64,000 bases of DNA, taken from Thalassospira sp. MCCC 1A03138. Its GTDB lineage: Bacteria > Pseudomonadota > Alphaproteobacteria > Rhodospirillales > Thalassospiraceae. The translations under genes and the position numbers were made by a program. Below are positions 29,241 to 38,609 of the stretch, in pieces (the stretch's first letter is position 1; each line of letters starts with the position of its first letter). The notes beneath the pieces are model-generated. The model saw only the letters and a program-made list of their open reading frames with translations. It ran no database searches and had not been told where the DNA came from. Location of the stretch: NCBI RefSeq assembly GCF_002115785.1, contig NZ_JFJY01000010.1, forward strand, positions 91,265 through 155,264, read 5' to 3'.

Positions 29241-32200
29241 AGAACTCCCTGTTCACGTGACGGGCGGGGGGCTGTTGTGGCCGGTTTTGCTATTGCCGTT
29301 GCTGTTGGCGCGGATCGGGCATTGGTCGGCGGGCTGTTTGTCTCAAAGGATGCAAGCAGGTTGGCAACACCTGAAACAGTGCGGCCTTCGAACATTACGG
29401 CGGCGGGAATTTCGGCAGTCAGGACTTCGGAAAGCCGTGTTGCGATCCGCACGGCGAATAAGGAGTCCCCGCCAAGTTCAAAGAAATCATCATCGGGGCC
29501 GATTGCCGGATCGCCAAACATATCGCGCCAGACGGCAAGAATGGCGGATTGCGCGTGTGTTTCAGTTTGGGCATCGGACGTATTTTGTGCCGGGTTTTGT
29601 GCCGGGGGCAATGTGGCCTCCACCGGGGCAGCGGCAACGGCGATAGATTTGGGATCGGCGTTCACGGTGGTTGCCCTCTCCGGCCAGAAGCGGCGTCGGT
29701 CAAAGGCGTAGGTCGGCAACGGAATGCGATGGGCATCACGGGTTTGGTTCACCCGATCCCAATCGGGCGATGTTCCCATGACCCACAGCCGGGAAATCGC
29801 AACGGCCAGTGCGTTTGACCCGGTGATCGCGGCATCCGTTTTTCGGGCGGCATCGGGGCCGGGGGCAGGTTGCAGGGCAATGCTGTTGCCGGTCGCTGTG
29901 CCATTAACAATGGCAAGGCGGCTTGCCGTGTTGCCAAAGCCGCATTCGACCATGATCGTTTCGGGGATTTCGGCCAGAAGTCCCTTGATGTTATCGGCAA
30001 AGCGCACCGCATTGCGCAGATGTTGAACCCAGTAATCGGGATTGGTGGCGTCTTCGGGTGTTAGCCAGTTGCCAGTCAGGTTGGACTGGATCGGAAGGGT
30101 TGGCGCGTTCAACCGGATTTTGGCGACGACATGGCGGAATTCATCCAGAACCGGTTCCATCATCCGTGAATGGAAAGCATGTGAAACCACGAGCCGACGA
30201 CCGGATTTACCCTGTGATTTGATGTGTTCTTCAAGCGCATCAATGCATTCGGTGCTGCCCGCCACCACGCATTGACGCGGGCCGTTGATTGCAGCCATCG
30301 ACAGATCGGGGCCAAAGGCCGACAACAGATCACCGACTTCGGCCTCGGTCATGGACAGGGCAAACATTGATCCCGGTTCGGTCTGTCCCATCAGGCGACC
30401 GCGCATCACCACCAGGCGAAGCGCATCTTCAAAGGACATGACCCCGCCAATGCAGGCCGCGACATATTCGCCAATGCTGTGCCCGGCCAGTGCTGCGGGC
30501 AAAATGCCGTTTTCGATCAGCCAGTTTGCCAGCGCATATTCATAAATGAACAGGGCGGGCTGGGCGATTTCGGTACGTGCCATGCGGCTTGATGTTGCCG
30601 CGCTTTCATCGGGAACGGTCAGCAATGCAAAAAGATCATCGGGGCCGCCCGTCTGTGCCACATGCTGGCAGGCATCACGAATCATCTTTGCCGATGTTTG
30701 ATCCACTTCATAAAGGCCTTTGGCCATGCCCGGTCGTTGCGATCCCTGACCGGGGAACAGGAAGACGATGGAAGGGATATTGCGTTGGGCAACGGCCTGA
30801 TGGCGGGCGGTCGATTTCGGATTGGTCAGGGCTGAAATCGCAGCCTTGATGTTCGTGGCAACGATGGCGGTCCTGAAACGATAGGCGTGACGCCGTGACA
30901 GGCTGTTTGCGATATCGGATATCGCAATGTCTGATCCATTGCGGTCAAGCCAGCTTGCGGTGTTTTCCAGAAGTTTTTGCAAGGCGGGTTCGCTTGCCGC
31001 CGAGAAGGGCAGGATTTGGGGAATATCGTTTTGTGTCTGGCGTGATGCTGGTTCATCGAAACGGGGTGCTTCTTCGATAATCACATGAGCATTGGTGCCG
31101 CCAACCCCGAAGCTGCTGATACCCGCGCGCAGCGGTTCATCTTCATTATTCAATAATGGTTGAGCAGTGTTGTTTATTTGAAATGGTCCCTGATCTAGAC
31201 CAAAGTTTTCATTCGGTTGATTGAAATGGCAGGTCGGCGGAAATGCTCGGTGGCGGATTGCCAATACGGCCTTGATCAGACCTGCAATTCCGGCAGCACT
31301 GTCCAGATGGCCTATATTGCCCTTGACCGAGCCAAGCCAGATCGGATGCGTTGGCGTTGCATCGGCTTTCGCATAAACCTTGTTCAGTGCGGCGATCTCT
31401 ATCGGGTCGCCAAGCGCGGTTGCGGTGCCATGGCCTTCGACAAAGCGGATGGTCGATGGATTGATCTGGGCATCGGCAAGGGCCGTCTGGATGGCCTTTG
31501 CCTGACCATCGACACTGGGGGCGGTAAAGGCGGCCTTTGCCGAGCCGTCATTGTTGATGCCGATGCCCTTGATGACCGCATGGATGGTGTCCTTGTCGGC
31601 AATGGCATCATCAAGACGTTTCAGAAGAATAATGGCCGCACCACTGCCGCCGACAACGCCATCTGCCTTGCTGTCAAACGGGCGGCAAACGCCGCTTCGT
31701 GATCCGATCCCGCCCTGCGTGAAATAATATCCGCCAGCCGGGCTAAGCCCAAGGGCTGCCCCACCGGCAAGAGCGACGCGGCATTGACCGGATCGCAAGG
31801 CATTGACGGCCAGGGCAAGATTGACAAGTCCGGTCGAACAGGCGGTCGAGGATGCGATGGCAGGGCCGGTCAGGTTCAGCTTGTAGGCAAGCCGTGTGGC
31901 TGCGAAATCCTTGTCATTTCCGATTGTCATGCCATACCGGATCGCATCGGGGCGGGCACGCAGGCGATCACGCAGGCTATCGACCAGATAGGTCGGGAAA
32001 CCAACGCCGACATAGGCTCCGACCGGGCCATCACGCTCCGGATCGCAAGATCCATCTTCCAGAGCGCTAAGGGCGACTTCAAGCAGCAGGCGTTGTTGCG
32101 GATCGGTTTCGATGGTTTCGCCCGTGGTCATGGCAAACGGTGCAGGATCGAACATATCGAGATCGTCAAGAATCCCATGGCGGGCGATGAAATCGGCGTC

Positions 32201-35200
32201 TTCGAGCGCCGACGGATCGCCTCCCATTGCGCGTAGCCGGGAAATATCGACGTCCTTTATCTGATCGATACCGTTTTCAAGCATCGACCAGAATGCGTCG
32301 CGGTCATTCGCGCCGGGCAGGCGCATCGCCATGCCAATAATCGCAATGTCGTGATTTTCAGACACATTGCGTTGGGGCTTTACCGGCTCGGCTTGTGGGG
32401 TTTCGGGGGCATGTTGATCATCCGCACAAAGGTGACGTGCGAAGGAATTGATGGTCGGGTGCTGGAATATTTCCACCGATGCAATGTTGCGCCCGGCGAG
32501 TTTTGACAGGGCAAACTGGGCGCGCGGTACCAGCAATGAATGGGCGCCAGCTTCAAACAGGTTGGTGTCAAATTCAATTTCGTCTGTTTCGATCAGCTCC
32601 ATCCATATCCTGGCAATTTTACCGGCCAGTTGATGGATGCGCGCCTGATCGGGTTTGCTGGATGCAGGGGGCGATGCTTTGGACGCAACAGGCTGTTTGC
32701 CATCCGGGTTTCGGGCGAATTCGGCAAGTGCCTTGCGGTCGATTTTGCCCGACGGCAAGAGGGGTAGCGTTTCCACCCATTCAATGCGGGTCGGAACGGC
32801 CGCATCGGACAGGTGGCGCGCCAGTTCTGCGCGCACGGTTGCTGCGTCGGGGCGTTTCGACGGGTTTGCGTTGGATAGAAGATAACCGATCAGTTCGCCA
32901 CCATGATTGGTTTTGACATGCAATACCGCAGCCCGTCCGACGCCGGACACGCGCGAAAGCTGGTATTCGATTTCCCCGATTTCGATGCGTTGCCCGCGAA
33001 TTTTGACCTGTTCGTCCGTGCGCCCGTGAAAATAAAGCAACCCGTCTTCGCCCCAGGAAACCAGATCACCAGTGCGATAAAAGGTTTCATCGGTCTCGCC
33101 CGTCGGATCCGTGACGAATTTTTTCTCCGTCACGTCCGGCATATTGATATAGCCGCGGTTAAGGCCTGCGCCACCAAGGTAAATCTCGCCCGGGACGCCA
33201 AGCGGTACCCGTTTTCCGTCTTCGTCAAGTATCCGGACAAAGCCACCCTTGTCGATGCGGCCGAGCGGGATGCTTTTGGTTTGGGGGGGGCTTGGTATCA
33301 GATACACGGCGGCATGAATTGTCGCCTCGGTCGGGCCATAGCAGTTCCAGATATCGACGGTTTCGAACGCGGAATAAATCCTGCGGACGAGTGTTGGCTG
33401 CATGATTTCGCCGCCCGTGATCAGACGGCGCAATTTGAAAGCGCCATCTGCCGGAACGGCATCGATCACGCTTTCATAAAATGACGGGACCGACATGATG
33501 TGGGTGACATGATGTCGTGCCACACCGTTCCAGAATTTATGCCCGTCACTGAGTATCGCGTGGGTCATCAGCCACATGCGATGGCCACGGATCAGCCCGA
33601 CGCAGAATTGCAGCATCCAGGGATCAAATCCGAGCGACGGGAAAAGACCCATTATTTCAGGGTTGCCGTTTTCATGTGATCCGATACCGAATTGCGCAAT
33701 GGCGACGTCGATTTTATCGGCAAGGGATTGGTGATGAACGGGAACCGGTTTTGGCTGCCCGGTCGAACCCGATGTATGGAAGACAAAGGCAATATCGTCG
33801 CCACAAATATCAGCATGGATATTTTCAAAGGTGATGCTGCCGTCAATGCCGGTTACGGCATTGATATCGTTTACCGTGATGGAGGTGTCGCCGATTTTGT
33901 GCCATGTATCGGTGCTGTCAGTCAGAACCAGACGGCAATCAAGATGGCGGGTCATCGACGCATTGCGCGCGATAGGTTGCAACGGATCAAGCTGCACACA
34001 GGTTGCCCCGCATTTCAGGATACCGATCACAGCGGCCGTTTGCTGCGCACTGGGGGAAATGTTCATCCCGACAAAATCGCCCGGTGCAATGCCGCATTGT
34101 TTCAGGTGGTGGGCGACGGCATTGGCCATATGGCCCAGCGTTGCAAACGTGACTTCGTGGTCATCTTCGGTGATCAGGGCGACATCGCCGGGGCGTGATG
34201 CAATGGCATGATCGATGCGTTCGGGAATGAGCCGTACCGGAGCCGACCTTGTGAATGTCGGGCCGGTTTCAAGCGTGCGGATAATGGCAAGCTCGTTCAT
34301 CGGCGGTGCGGCGATGGCCGCGATATCCTGTTCCGGGTCGTCCAGTGCGCGGGACAGGAAATAACGGAAACGTTCGGCGATGCGCGTAACGGATTTAACG
34401 TCGTGGCAAGCGGTGTCATATTGCCAGATGATTTCGGCTTCCTGCCGGTCTGGGCTTATGGCCTGCATCATATAGATCAGGCCAAGATCGGTGACTGGCC
34501 CGTTATAGATATTGACCCGGCGTGTATCCAGCCCGGCAAAGGATAAGGGTTCTGCGCCGTCCAGACTGTTGAAAAAGGCACCGCCGCCCGAAAGACCCCG
34601 GGCACCCAGACGTGCTGCACGCATGCGCGGCGCGCCAAGGCGCATATGACGGACATCGCGACGTGCCCGGGCAAAGATATCGCTGGCCAGTTCCGAAAAA
34701 CGTGTGTGTTTACCCAAATCGGCATCGAAGGGTACGATATAGGAAAAGGCACCCGGTGTCTGGCGTTCAGTCCGCCCCATCCGGTTCAGAAGCGGCATTG
34801 TGACGGTCGGTTGTTTGATATGGGTGACCTGACCCAGCAGGATGAAATAGGTGGCCATGACAATCGCGGTGGGCGATGTGCCACAGGCTTTGGCCGTGTG
34901 GATCAGTCTGGAAAGGTCGTGTCCATCCAGCGTCTGTTCCAGCCGGGCCTGAACCAGTTTTCCGGATGGTTTGTCCGATGAAAACCGCGTGATCGCGTGA
35001 TCGTTTTGCAGGCGTTCCTGCCAATAGGCAAGATCACGTTGATAGGCCGGTGTTTCGGGATAGGTCGCGTCAGCTGCGATAAATTCGCCATAGGACCCTA
35101 ACGTGCTTTCGGGCACGGCAGTACCGGTTTTAAGTGCGCTGTAAATTTCCGCCGCGCGTTGCGCCATCAAATGCCCGGCATATCCGTCACAGACCAGATG

Positions 35201-35659
35201 ATGATAAACCCGAACCCACCAGTAACGTCCCGTGCCCAGTTGCAACAGGCGATGGCGGCAATGATATCCGTTTTCCGGGTCAAGTGGCCGTCGGCGGATT
35301 TCTTCGACTTCGTTATTGGCGATCAGAACCGGATCATCGGTAAAACTTAAATCGATGACGCTGAAATCGGTTTCGCGGTAGTCATCGGCAAAGATCTGAA
35401 ACGGCTTGCCGCCTTCTGAAGCAAAGCGCAGACGCAGAGCGTCATTTTCCTGATCGGTTTGGACAATGGCCCTGTAAAGGGCTGCAATATCAAGATCGCC
35501 TTCGAACCGGATGACGCTGCAAATATTGTAATTTGTGCAATCGTCGCCCTTGGCCCAGTCAAGCCATATGCTCGACTGCGGCGTTGTAAGCGGTTTTCCC
35601 TGCCGTTCTGTCCCCGGCGCAAACGTGTTTGTGCGCTTCTGCAACGTCTGACCTTTCAA
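29237..35659 (-). CDS. ttcA: Hybrid NRPS-PKS loading/first modules: C-A-T-KS-AT-T
   Basis: 2140 residues. N-terminal condensation domain (YHHLVCDG, 157), likely for fatty acylation; adenylation domain with an altered A3 core (TSGSTGQPKPVPV, 632) and specificity residues read as D-P-L-M-I-G-C-I-H-K, no known match; carrier (FEAGAHSLL, 1040); KS (SSTACSTG 1273, EGHGTAT, KGNIGHLD); AT with GHSIGEY (1728) and VSHAFHS (1827), the malonyl-CoA pattern; carrier (FFELGGDSL, 2065). No KR follows the KS. The start is a TTG: 35659, or 35644, which has GAAAGG 7 bases upstream and looks better. No in-frame ATG exists near the N-terminus. It overlaps the next gene by 4 bases. First gene of the operon. Confidence 0.85.
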   Translation of the reverse strand: MKGQTLQKRTNTFAPGTERQGKPLTTPQSSIWLDWAKGDDCTNYNICSVIRFEGDLDIAALYRAIVQTDQENDALRLRFASEGGKPFQIFADDYRETDFSVIDLSFTDDPVLIANNEVEEIRRRPLDPENGYHCRHRLLQLGTGRYWWVRVYHHLVCDGYAGHLMAQRAAEIYSALKTGTAVPESTLGSYGEFIAADATYPETPAYQRDLAYWQERLQNDHAITRFSSDKPSGKLVQARLEQTLDGHDLSRLIHTAKACGTSPTAIVMATYFILLGQVTHIKQPTVTMPLLNRMGRTERQTPGAFSYIVPFDADLGKHTRFSELASDIFARARRDVRHMRLGAPRMRAARLGARGLSGGGAFFNSLDGAEPLSFAGLDTRRVNIYNGPVTDLGLIYMMQAISPDRQEAEIIWQYDTACHDVKSVTRIAERFRYFLSRALDDPEQDIAAIAAPPMNELAIIRTLETGPTFTRSAPVRLIPERIDHAIASRPGDVALITEDDHEVTFATLGHMANAVAHHLKQCGIAPGDFVGMNISPSAQQTAAVIGILKCGATCVQLDPLQPIARNASMTRHLDCRLVLTDSTDTWHKIGDTSITVNDINAVTGIDGSITFENIHADICGDDIAFVFHTSGSTGQPKPVPVHHQSLADKIDVAIAQFGIGSHENGNPEIMGLFPSLGFDPWMLQFCVGLIRGHRMWLMTHAILSDGHKFWNGVARHHVTHIMSVPSFYESVIDAVPADGAFKLRRLITGGEIMQPTLVRRIYSAFETVDIWNCYGPTEATIHAAVYLIPSPPQTKSIPLGRIDKGGFVRILDEDGKRVPLGVPGEIYLGGAGLNRGYINMPDVTEKKFVTDPTGETDETFYRTGDLVSWGEDGLLYFHGRTDEQVKIRGQRIEIGEIEYQLSRVSGVGRAAVLHVKTNHGGELIGYLLSNANPSKRPDAATVRAELARHLSDAAVPTRIEWVETLPLLPSGKIDRKALAEFARNPDGKQPVASKASPPASSKPDQARIHQLAGKIARIWMELIETDEIEFDTNLFEAGAHSLLVPRAQFALSKLAGRNIASVEIFQHPTINSFARHLCADDQHAPETPQAEPVKPQRNVSENHDIAIIGMAMRLPGANDRDAFWSMLENGIDQIKDVDISRLRAMGGDPSALEDADFIARHGILDDLDMFDPAPFAMTTGETIETDPQQRLLLEVALSALEDGSCDPERDGPVGAYVGVGFPTYLVDSLRDRLRARPDAIRYGMTIGNDKDFAATRLAYKLNLTGPAIASSTACSTGLVNLALAVNALRSGQCRVALAGGAALGLSPAGGYYFTQGGIGSRSGVCRPFDSKADGVVGGSGAAIILLKRLDDAIADKDTIHAVIKGIGINNDGSAKAAFTAPSVDGQAKAIQTALADAQINPSTIRFVEGHGTATALGDPIEIAALNKVYAKADATPTHPIWLGSVKGNIGHLDSAAGIAGLIKAVLAIRHRAFPPTCHFNQPNENFGLDQGPFQINNTAQPLLNNEDEPLRAGISSFGVGGTNAHVIIEEAPRFDEPASRQTQNDIPQILPFSAASEPALQKLLENTASWLDRNGSDIAISDIANSLSRRHAYRFRTAIVATNIKAAISALTNPKSTARHQAVAQRNIPSIVFLFPGQGSQRPGMAKGLYEVDQTSAKMIRDACQHVAQTGGPDDLFALLTVPDESAATSSRMARTEIAQPALFIYEYALANWLIENGILPAALAGHSIGEYVAACIGGVMSFEDALRLVVMRGRLMGQTEPGSMFALSMTEAEVGDLLSAFGPDLSMAAINGPRQCVVAGSTECIDALEEHIKSQGKSGRRLVVSHAFHSRMMEPVLDEFRHVVAKIRLNAPTLPIQSNLTGNWLTPEDATNPDYWVQHLRNAVRFADNIKGLLAEIPETIMVECGFGNTASRLAIVNGTATGNSIALQPAPGPDAARKTDAAITGSNALAVAISRLWVMGTSPDWDRVNQTRDAHRIPLPTYAFDRRRFWPERATTVNADPKSIAVAAAPVEATLPPAQNPAQNTSDAQTETHAQSAILAVWRDMFGDPAIGPDDDFFELGGDSLFAVRIATRLSEVLTAEIPAAVMFEGRTVSGVANLLASFETNSPPTNARSAPTATAIAKPATTAPRPSREQGVL

Positions 35660-36004
35660 ACGTTGATTGCGCCATGCAGCAAGCGGTTTTTGAAATCCTG
35701 TTCAACAGGCTTTTAGTGTGACCCCGACCACATGGCTCATCCCCAACCATATCCGAAAGAATATGCCCGGGAATACATCCTGAATGCAAGTGGTCGTAGC
35801 GAAGAATTATAAGTTAAGTCCGTGAAAATACAATCAAAGGTCATCAGTTAAGGTGCCTGAACAGCTTGTTGTTTCTCGCTTTTTACCTGATTTTGCAGAT
35901 GATTACGGCCGTTCGTATAGTGTTGCACTCTTATCGGGTTTTTCGGCGCGGCAAGATATCTGCCTGCATGTATGGACATCAGATTCGCAAATCCCCGGTT
36001 TGCA
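35660..36004. other. 345-base gap between the NRPS-PKS operon and the LysR gene
   Basis: No gene is supported here. The gap holds the candidate operon promoter and a leader of about 150 bases. In the leader are two small inverted repeats, CCTGTTCAACAGG (35697-35709) and CATAT-N8-ATATG (35748-35765), which could be operators or RNA structure. No Fur box and no MbtH gene were found. Confidence 0.5.
35806..35833 (-). promoter_or_regulatory. Candidate sigma-70 promoter of the NRPS-PKS operon
   Basis: On the minus strand TTGTAT (35833-35828), a 16-base spacer and a perfect TATAAT (35811-35806) lie about 150 bases before the start of the first synthase gene. No better pair was seen in the gap. A weak -35 makes this tentative. 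Confidence 0.4.
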
Positions 36005-36892
36005 TCAGTCGGCAACGAACAGGTCACGCGCAGTGCGCACGACCCGGCTGATATGGTCGGCTACGGCAGCAACCCCGCGGGTGTCCTTGGTATCGGGATG
36101 CAGCAGCATCCAGTAATTTCGGGTAAAGCGGATATCGGGCAGCAGGCGGATCAGGTCGGGCACATCATGGGTGGCGTAATCATGCAGGATGCCAATGCCA
36201 TGCCCGTTGCGCACCGCTTCCATCTGGGCCACGACACTGCCGCATTCGAAACGCCGTTTCATCAGTTTGCCCAGACGTGCCGCGTAATCAAGGGCGCGGC
36301 TGTAAATCAGGTCTTCGATATGGGTGACAAACAGCCGGTCGGTCAGATCGCGTTCGGACCGGATCGCGCCATAGTTTTTGATGTAGCTTTGGGATGCATA
36401 GACGCTCAGCGTGTAGTCGGTCAGTTTTTTGATCACCAGCCGCCCCTGTTTGGGGCGATCAAGGGTGATGGCGATGTCGGCTTCGCGTTGGGACAGGGAA
36501 AAGGTACGCGGCAGCGGCACCAGCTGGATGACCAGATCGGGATGCCCGGCGGCAAAGCCCGCGAGTTCACGGGCCAGAAAATAGTTGCCAAGCCCGTCGG
36601 GCACACCAACGCGTACGGTTCCGGCGATGCCTTCTGCCCGGCTGGGGAAGGCGGTGCCGACTTTAAGGAAGGCTGATTCAGCGGCCTCGGCAGCACCCAT
36701 CAGGGCTTTGCCGGCCTCGGTCAGTTCCGAGCCAGTGGTGCGTCGTTCGACAAGCTTGGTGCCGAGTTCCTGTTCAAGGGCGGTTAGTTGCCGACCGACC
36801 GTGGCGTGGTTCAGGCCAAGCTGACGGGCGGCCGAAAGGATTTGGCCCTGTCGTGCGACGGCCAGAAAGATGCGAATGCGGTCCCAATCCAT
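36005..36892 (-). CDS. LysR-family transcriptional regulator, divergent from mmsA
   Basis: 295 residues. The N-terminal winged helix-turn-helix is clear ([21 protein letters not shown], then [20 protein letters not shown]), followed by a linker and a LysR effector domain ([16 protein letters not shown] near 95). It is transcribed away from the methylmalonate-semialdehyde dehydrogenase gene. The 146 bases between them contain LysR-type inverted repeats, so it most likely controls that gene and itself. The inducer is unknown; a branched-chain or beta-amino-acid breakdown intermediate would fit the target. Confidence 0.85.
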   Translation of the reverse strand: MDWDRIRIFLAVARQGQILSAARQLGLNHATVGRQLTALEQELGTKLVERRTTGSELTEAGKALMGAAEAAESAFLKVGTAFPSRAEGIAGTVRVGVPDGLGNYFLARELAGFAAGHPDLVIQLVPLPRTFSLSQREADIAITLDRPKQGRLVIKKLTDYTLSVYASQSYIKNYGAIRSERDLTDRLFVTHIEDLIYSRALDYAARLGKLMKRRFECGSVVAQMEAVRNGHGIGILHDYATHDVPDLIRLLPDIRFTRNYWMLLHPDTKDTRGVAAVADHISRVVRTARDLFVAD

Positions 36893-36910
36893 GATCTATC
36901 GACTTTAAAA

Positions 36911-36949
36911 ATTGCACATCGAATTTGCAATAATGATAATTGATGTGCA
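36911..36949. promoter_or_regulatory. LysR-type operator region
   Basis: Two overlapping inverted repeats: ATTGCA-N9-TGCAAT (36911-36931), which has the T-N11-A form of LysR boxes, and TGCACATC-N21-GATGTGCA (36913-36920 with 36942-36949). They lie in the divergent gap, 19 bases from the LysR start and about 90 from the dehydrogenase start. Confidence 0.55.
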
Positions 36950-37038
36950 TCCATATGCATATCCATAATCGACCTGCTTTGCGGACGGTTTTTCATGATC
37001 CGCGACAAAAGATCACCACGATTATCGGGAGAAGCCGA

Positions 37039-38538
37039 ATGTCCAGCCAGATCACCCATTACATCAACGGCAAACGCGTCGCCGGGACTTCCGGCCGGAC
37101 AGCGGCCGTATTCAACCCGGCCACCGGTCAGCAGAGTGCGACTGTTGACCTTGCATCGAAGGCCGAAGTTCGAAATGCTGTCGAAAGTGCACGGTCGGTA
37201 GCCGCGGAATGGGCCAATACCACGCCGCTGCGTCGTGCCCGTATTCTCAATAAATTTCTGGGCATCCTTGAAAGCCGTTCGGAAGAACTGGCGGCGGCAA
37301 TCACGGCCGAGCATGGCAAGGTGCTTTCGGATGCGTTGGGTGAAGTCACCCGCGGGATCGAGGTTGTTGAGTTTGCCACCGGCGCGCCGCAGCTTTTGAA
37401 GGGCGAGTTCACCGAAAATGTCGGCACCAAGGTTGACAGCCATTCGGTGCGTCAGCCGCTTGGCATTGTGGCGGGTATTACGCCGTTCAACTTCCCGGCC
37501 ATGGTGCCGATGTGGATGTTCCCGGTCGCCCTTGCCTGCGGTAACTGTTTCATCCTGAAACCATCCGAACGCGATCCGTCTGCGTCGCTTCTACTCGCCG
37601 AATGGCTGAGCGAAGCAGGTTTGCCGGACGGCGTTTTCAACGTTGTGCAGGGCGACAAGGAAGCGGTTGATGCGTTGCTGTTTGATCCGGATGTCAGCGC
37701 GATCAGCTTTGTCGGTTCGACCCCGATTGCGAAATATATCTATGAAACCGCGACTGCGCAGGGCAAGCGTTGCCAGGCGTTGGGCGGTGCGAAAAACCAT
37801 ATGATCGTGATGCCCGATGCCGATATGGATCAGGCGGTTGATGCCCTGATGGGGGCGGCATATGGGTCGGCTGGCGAACGCTGCATGGCGATTTCGGTTG
37901 CGGTTCCCGTCGGTAAGGCAACGGCGGATGCGCTGGTTGAAAAGCTTGTGCCGCGCATTAACGAGCTTCGGGTTGCACCGGGGACAGATCCGGCAGCCGA
38001 GATGGGGCCGCTTGTGACGGCACAGCATCGCGACAAGGTTGTCGGTTACATCAACAAGGGCGTTGAAGAAGGCGCGAAGCTGGTTGTTGATGGCCGTGAC
38101 ATTCGTTTGCAGGGCTATGAAGACGGCTATTTCGTTGGCGGCACCCTGTTTGACAATGTCACACCCGACATGACGATTTATAAGGAAGAGATTTTCGGTC
38201 CGGTTCTGTCGATCATACGGACCGATGATTTCGAAACCGCGGCTGGTCTTGTTGATAGCCACGAATACGGCAATGGCACTGCGATCTTTACCCGCGATGG
38301 CGATACGGCGCGTGAATTTGCCAACCGCACCCAGACCGGCATGGTCGGCATCAATGTGCCTATCCCGGTTCCGATGGCGTTCCATTCATTTGGCGGATGG
38401 AAGGCATCGCTGTTTGGCGATCATCACATGCATGGCATGGAAGGGGTGCGGTTCTATACCCGCCTGAAAACCATTACCTCGCGCTGGCCGACGGGCATTC
38501 GCAAGGGCGCCGAATTCGTCATGCCGACGATGAAGTGA
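37039..38538 (+). CDS. mmsA: CoA-acylating methylmalonate-semialdehyde dehydrogenase
   Basis: 499 residues from the ATG at 37039, preceded by GGGAGAAG; the open frame extends upstream but without a ribosome site. It catalyses methylmalonate semialdehyde (or malonate semialdehyde) + CoA + NAD+ to propionyl-CoA (or acetyl-CoA), late in valine, inositol and beta-alanine breakdown. Family marks: [14 protein letters not shown] at the start, [19 protein letters not shown] near 150, and the catalytic cysteine in [14 protein letters not shown] near 285, typical of MmsA rather than general aldehyde dehydrogenases. Its neighbours (the NRPS operon and the iron-uptake genes) do not share an obvious pathway. 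It is likely a monocistronic gene under the divergent LysR. Confidence 0.92.
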   Translation: MSSQITHYINGKRVAGTSGRTAAVFNPATGQQSATVDLASKAEVRNAVESARSVAAEWANTTPLRRARILNKFLGILESRSEELAAAITAEHGKVLSDALGEVTRGIEVVEFATGAPQLLKGEFTENVGTKVDSHSVRQPLGIVAGITPFNFPAMVPMWMFPVALACGNCFILKPSERDPSASLLLAEWLSEAGLPDGVFNVVQGDKEAVDALLFDPDVSAISFVGSTPIAKYIYETATAQGKRCQALGGAKNHMIVMPDADMDQAVDALMGAAYGSAGERCMAISVAVPVGKATADALVEKLVPRINELRVAPGTDPAAEMGPLVTAQHRDKVVGYINKGVEEGAKLVVDGRDIRLQGYEDGYFVGGTLFDNVTPDMTIYKEEIFGPVLSIIRTDDFETAAGLVDSHEYGNGTAIFTRDGDTAREFANRTQTGMVGINVPIPVPMAFHSFGGWKASLFGDHHMHGMEGVRFYTRLKTITSRWPTGIRKGAEFVMPTMK

Positions 38539-38564
38539 TTTTCGCAGGATCGTGAAGACATAAG

Positions 38565-38596
38565 GTGGCAGTCCCGATGGACTGCCACTTTTTTTT
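38565..38596 (+). terminator. Intrinsic terminator after mmsA
   Basis: A perfect 10-bp stem (GTGGCAGTCC / GGACTGCCAC) with a CGAT loop is followed by eight T. It sits between the convergent mmsA and ABC transporter genes. Confidence 0.95.
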
Positions 38597-38609
38597 GATA
38601 TGTCTTGCT

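Noticed and set aside
10159..35659. Calling the NRPS-PKS a siderophore synthase because of the nearby TonB receptor and reductase
   Set aside because: No catechol, hydroxamate or hydroxycarboxylate enzymes, no Fur box before the operon, and hydrophobic Val/Ile plus an enoyl unit do not suggest a metal chelator.
35559..35789. A 76-codon ATG-started minus-strand frame overlapping the start of the first synthase gene
   Set aside because: It overlaps the synthase in another frame and has no family features; it is not an MbtH protein.
36940..37038. N-terminal extension of mmsA to 36940
   Set aside because: It would cover the LysR operator region and has no ribosome site; the ATG at 37039 has GGGAGAAG.
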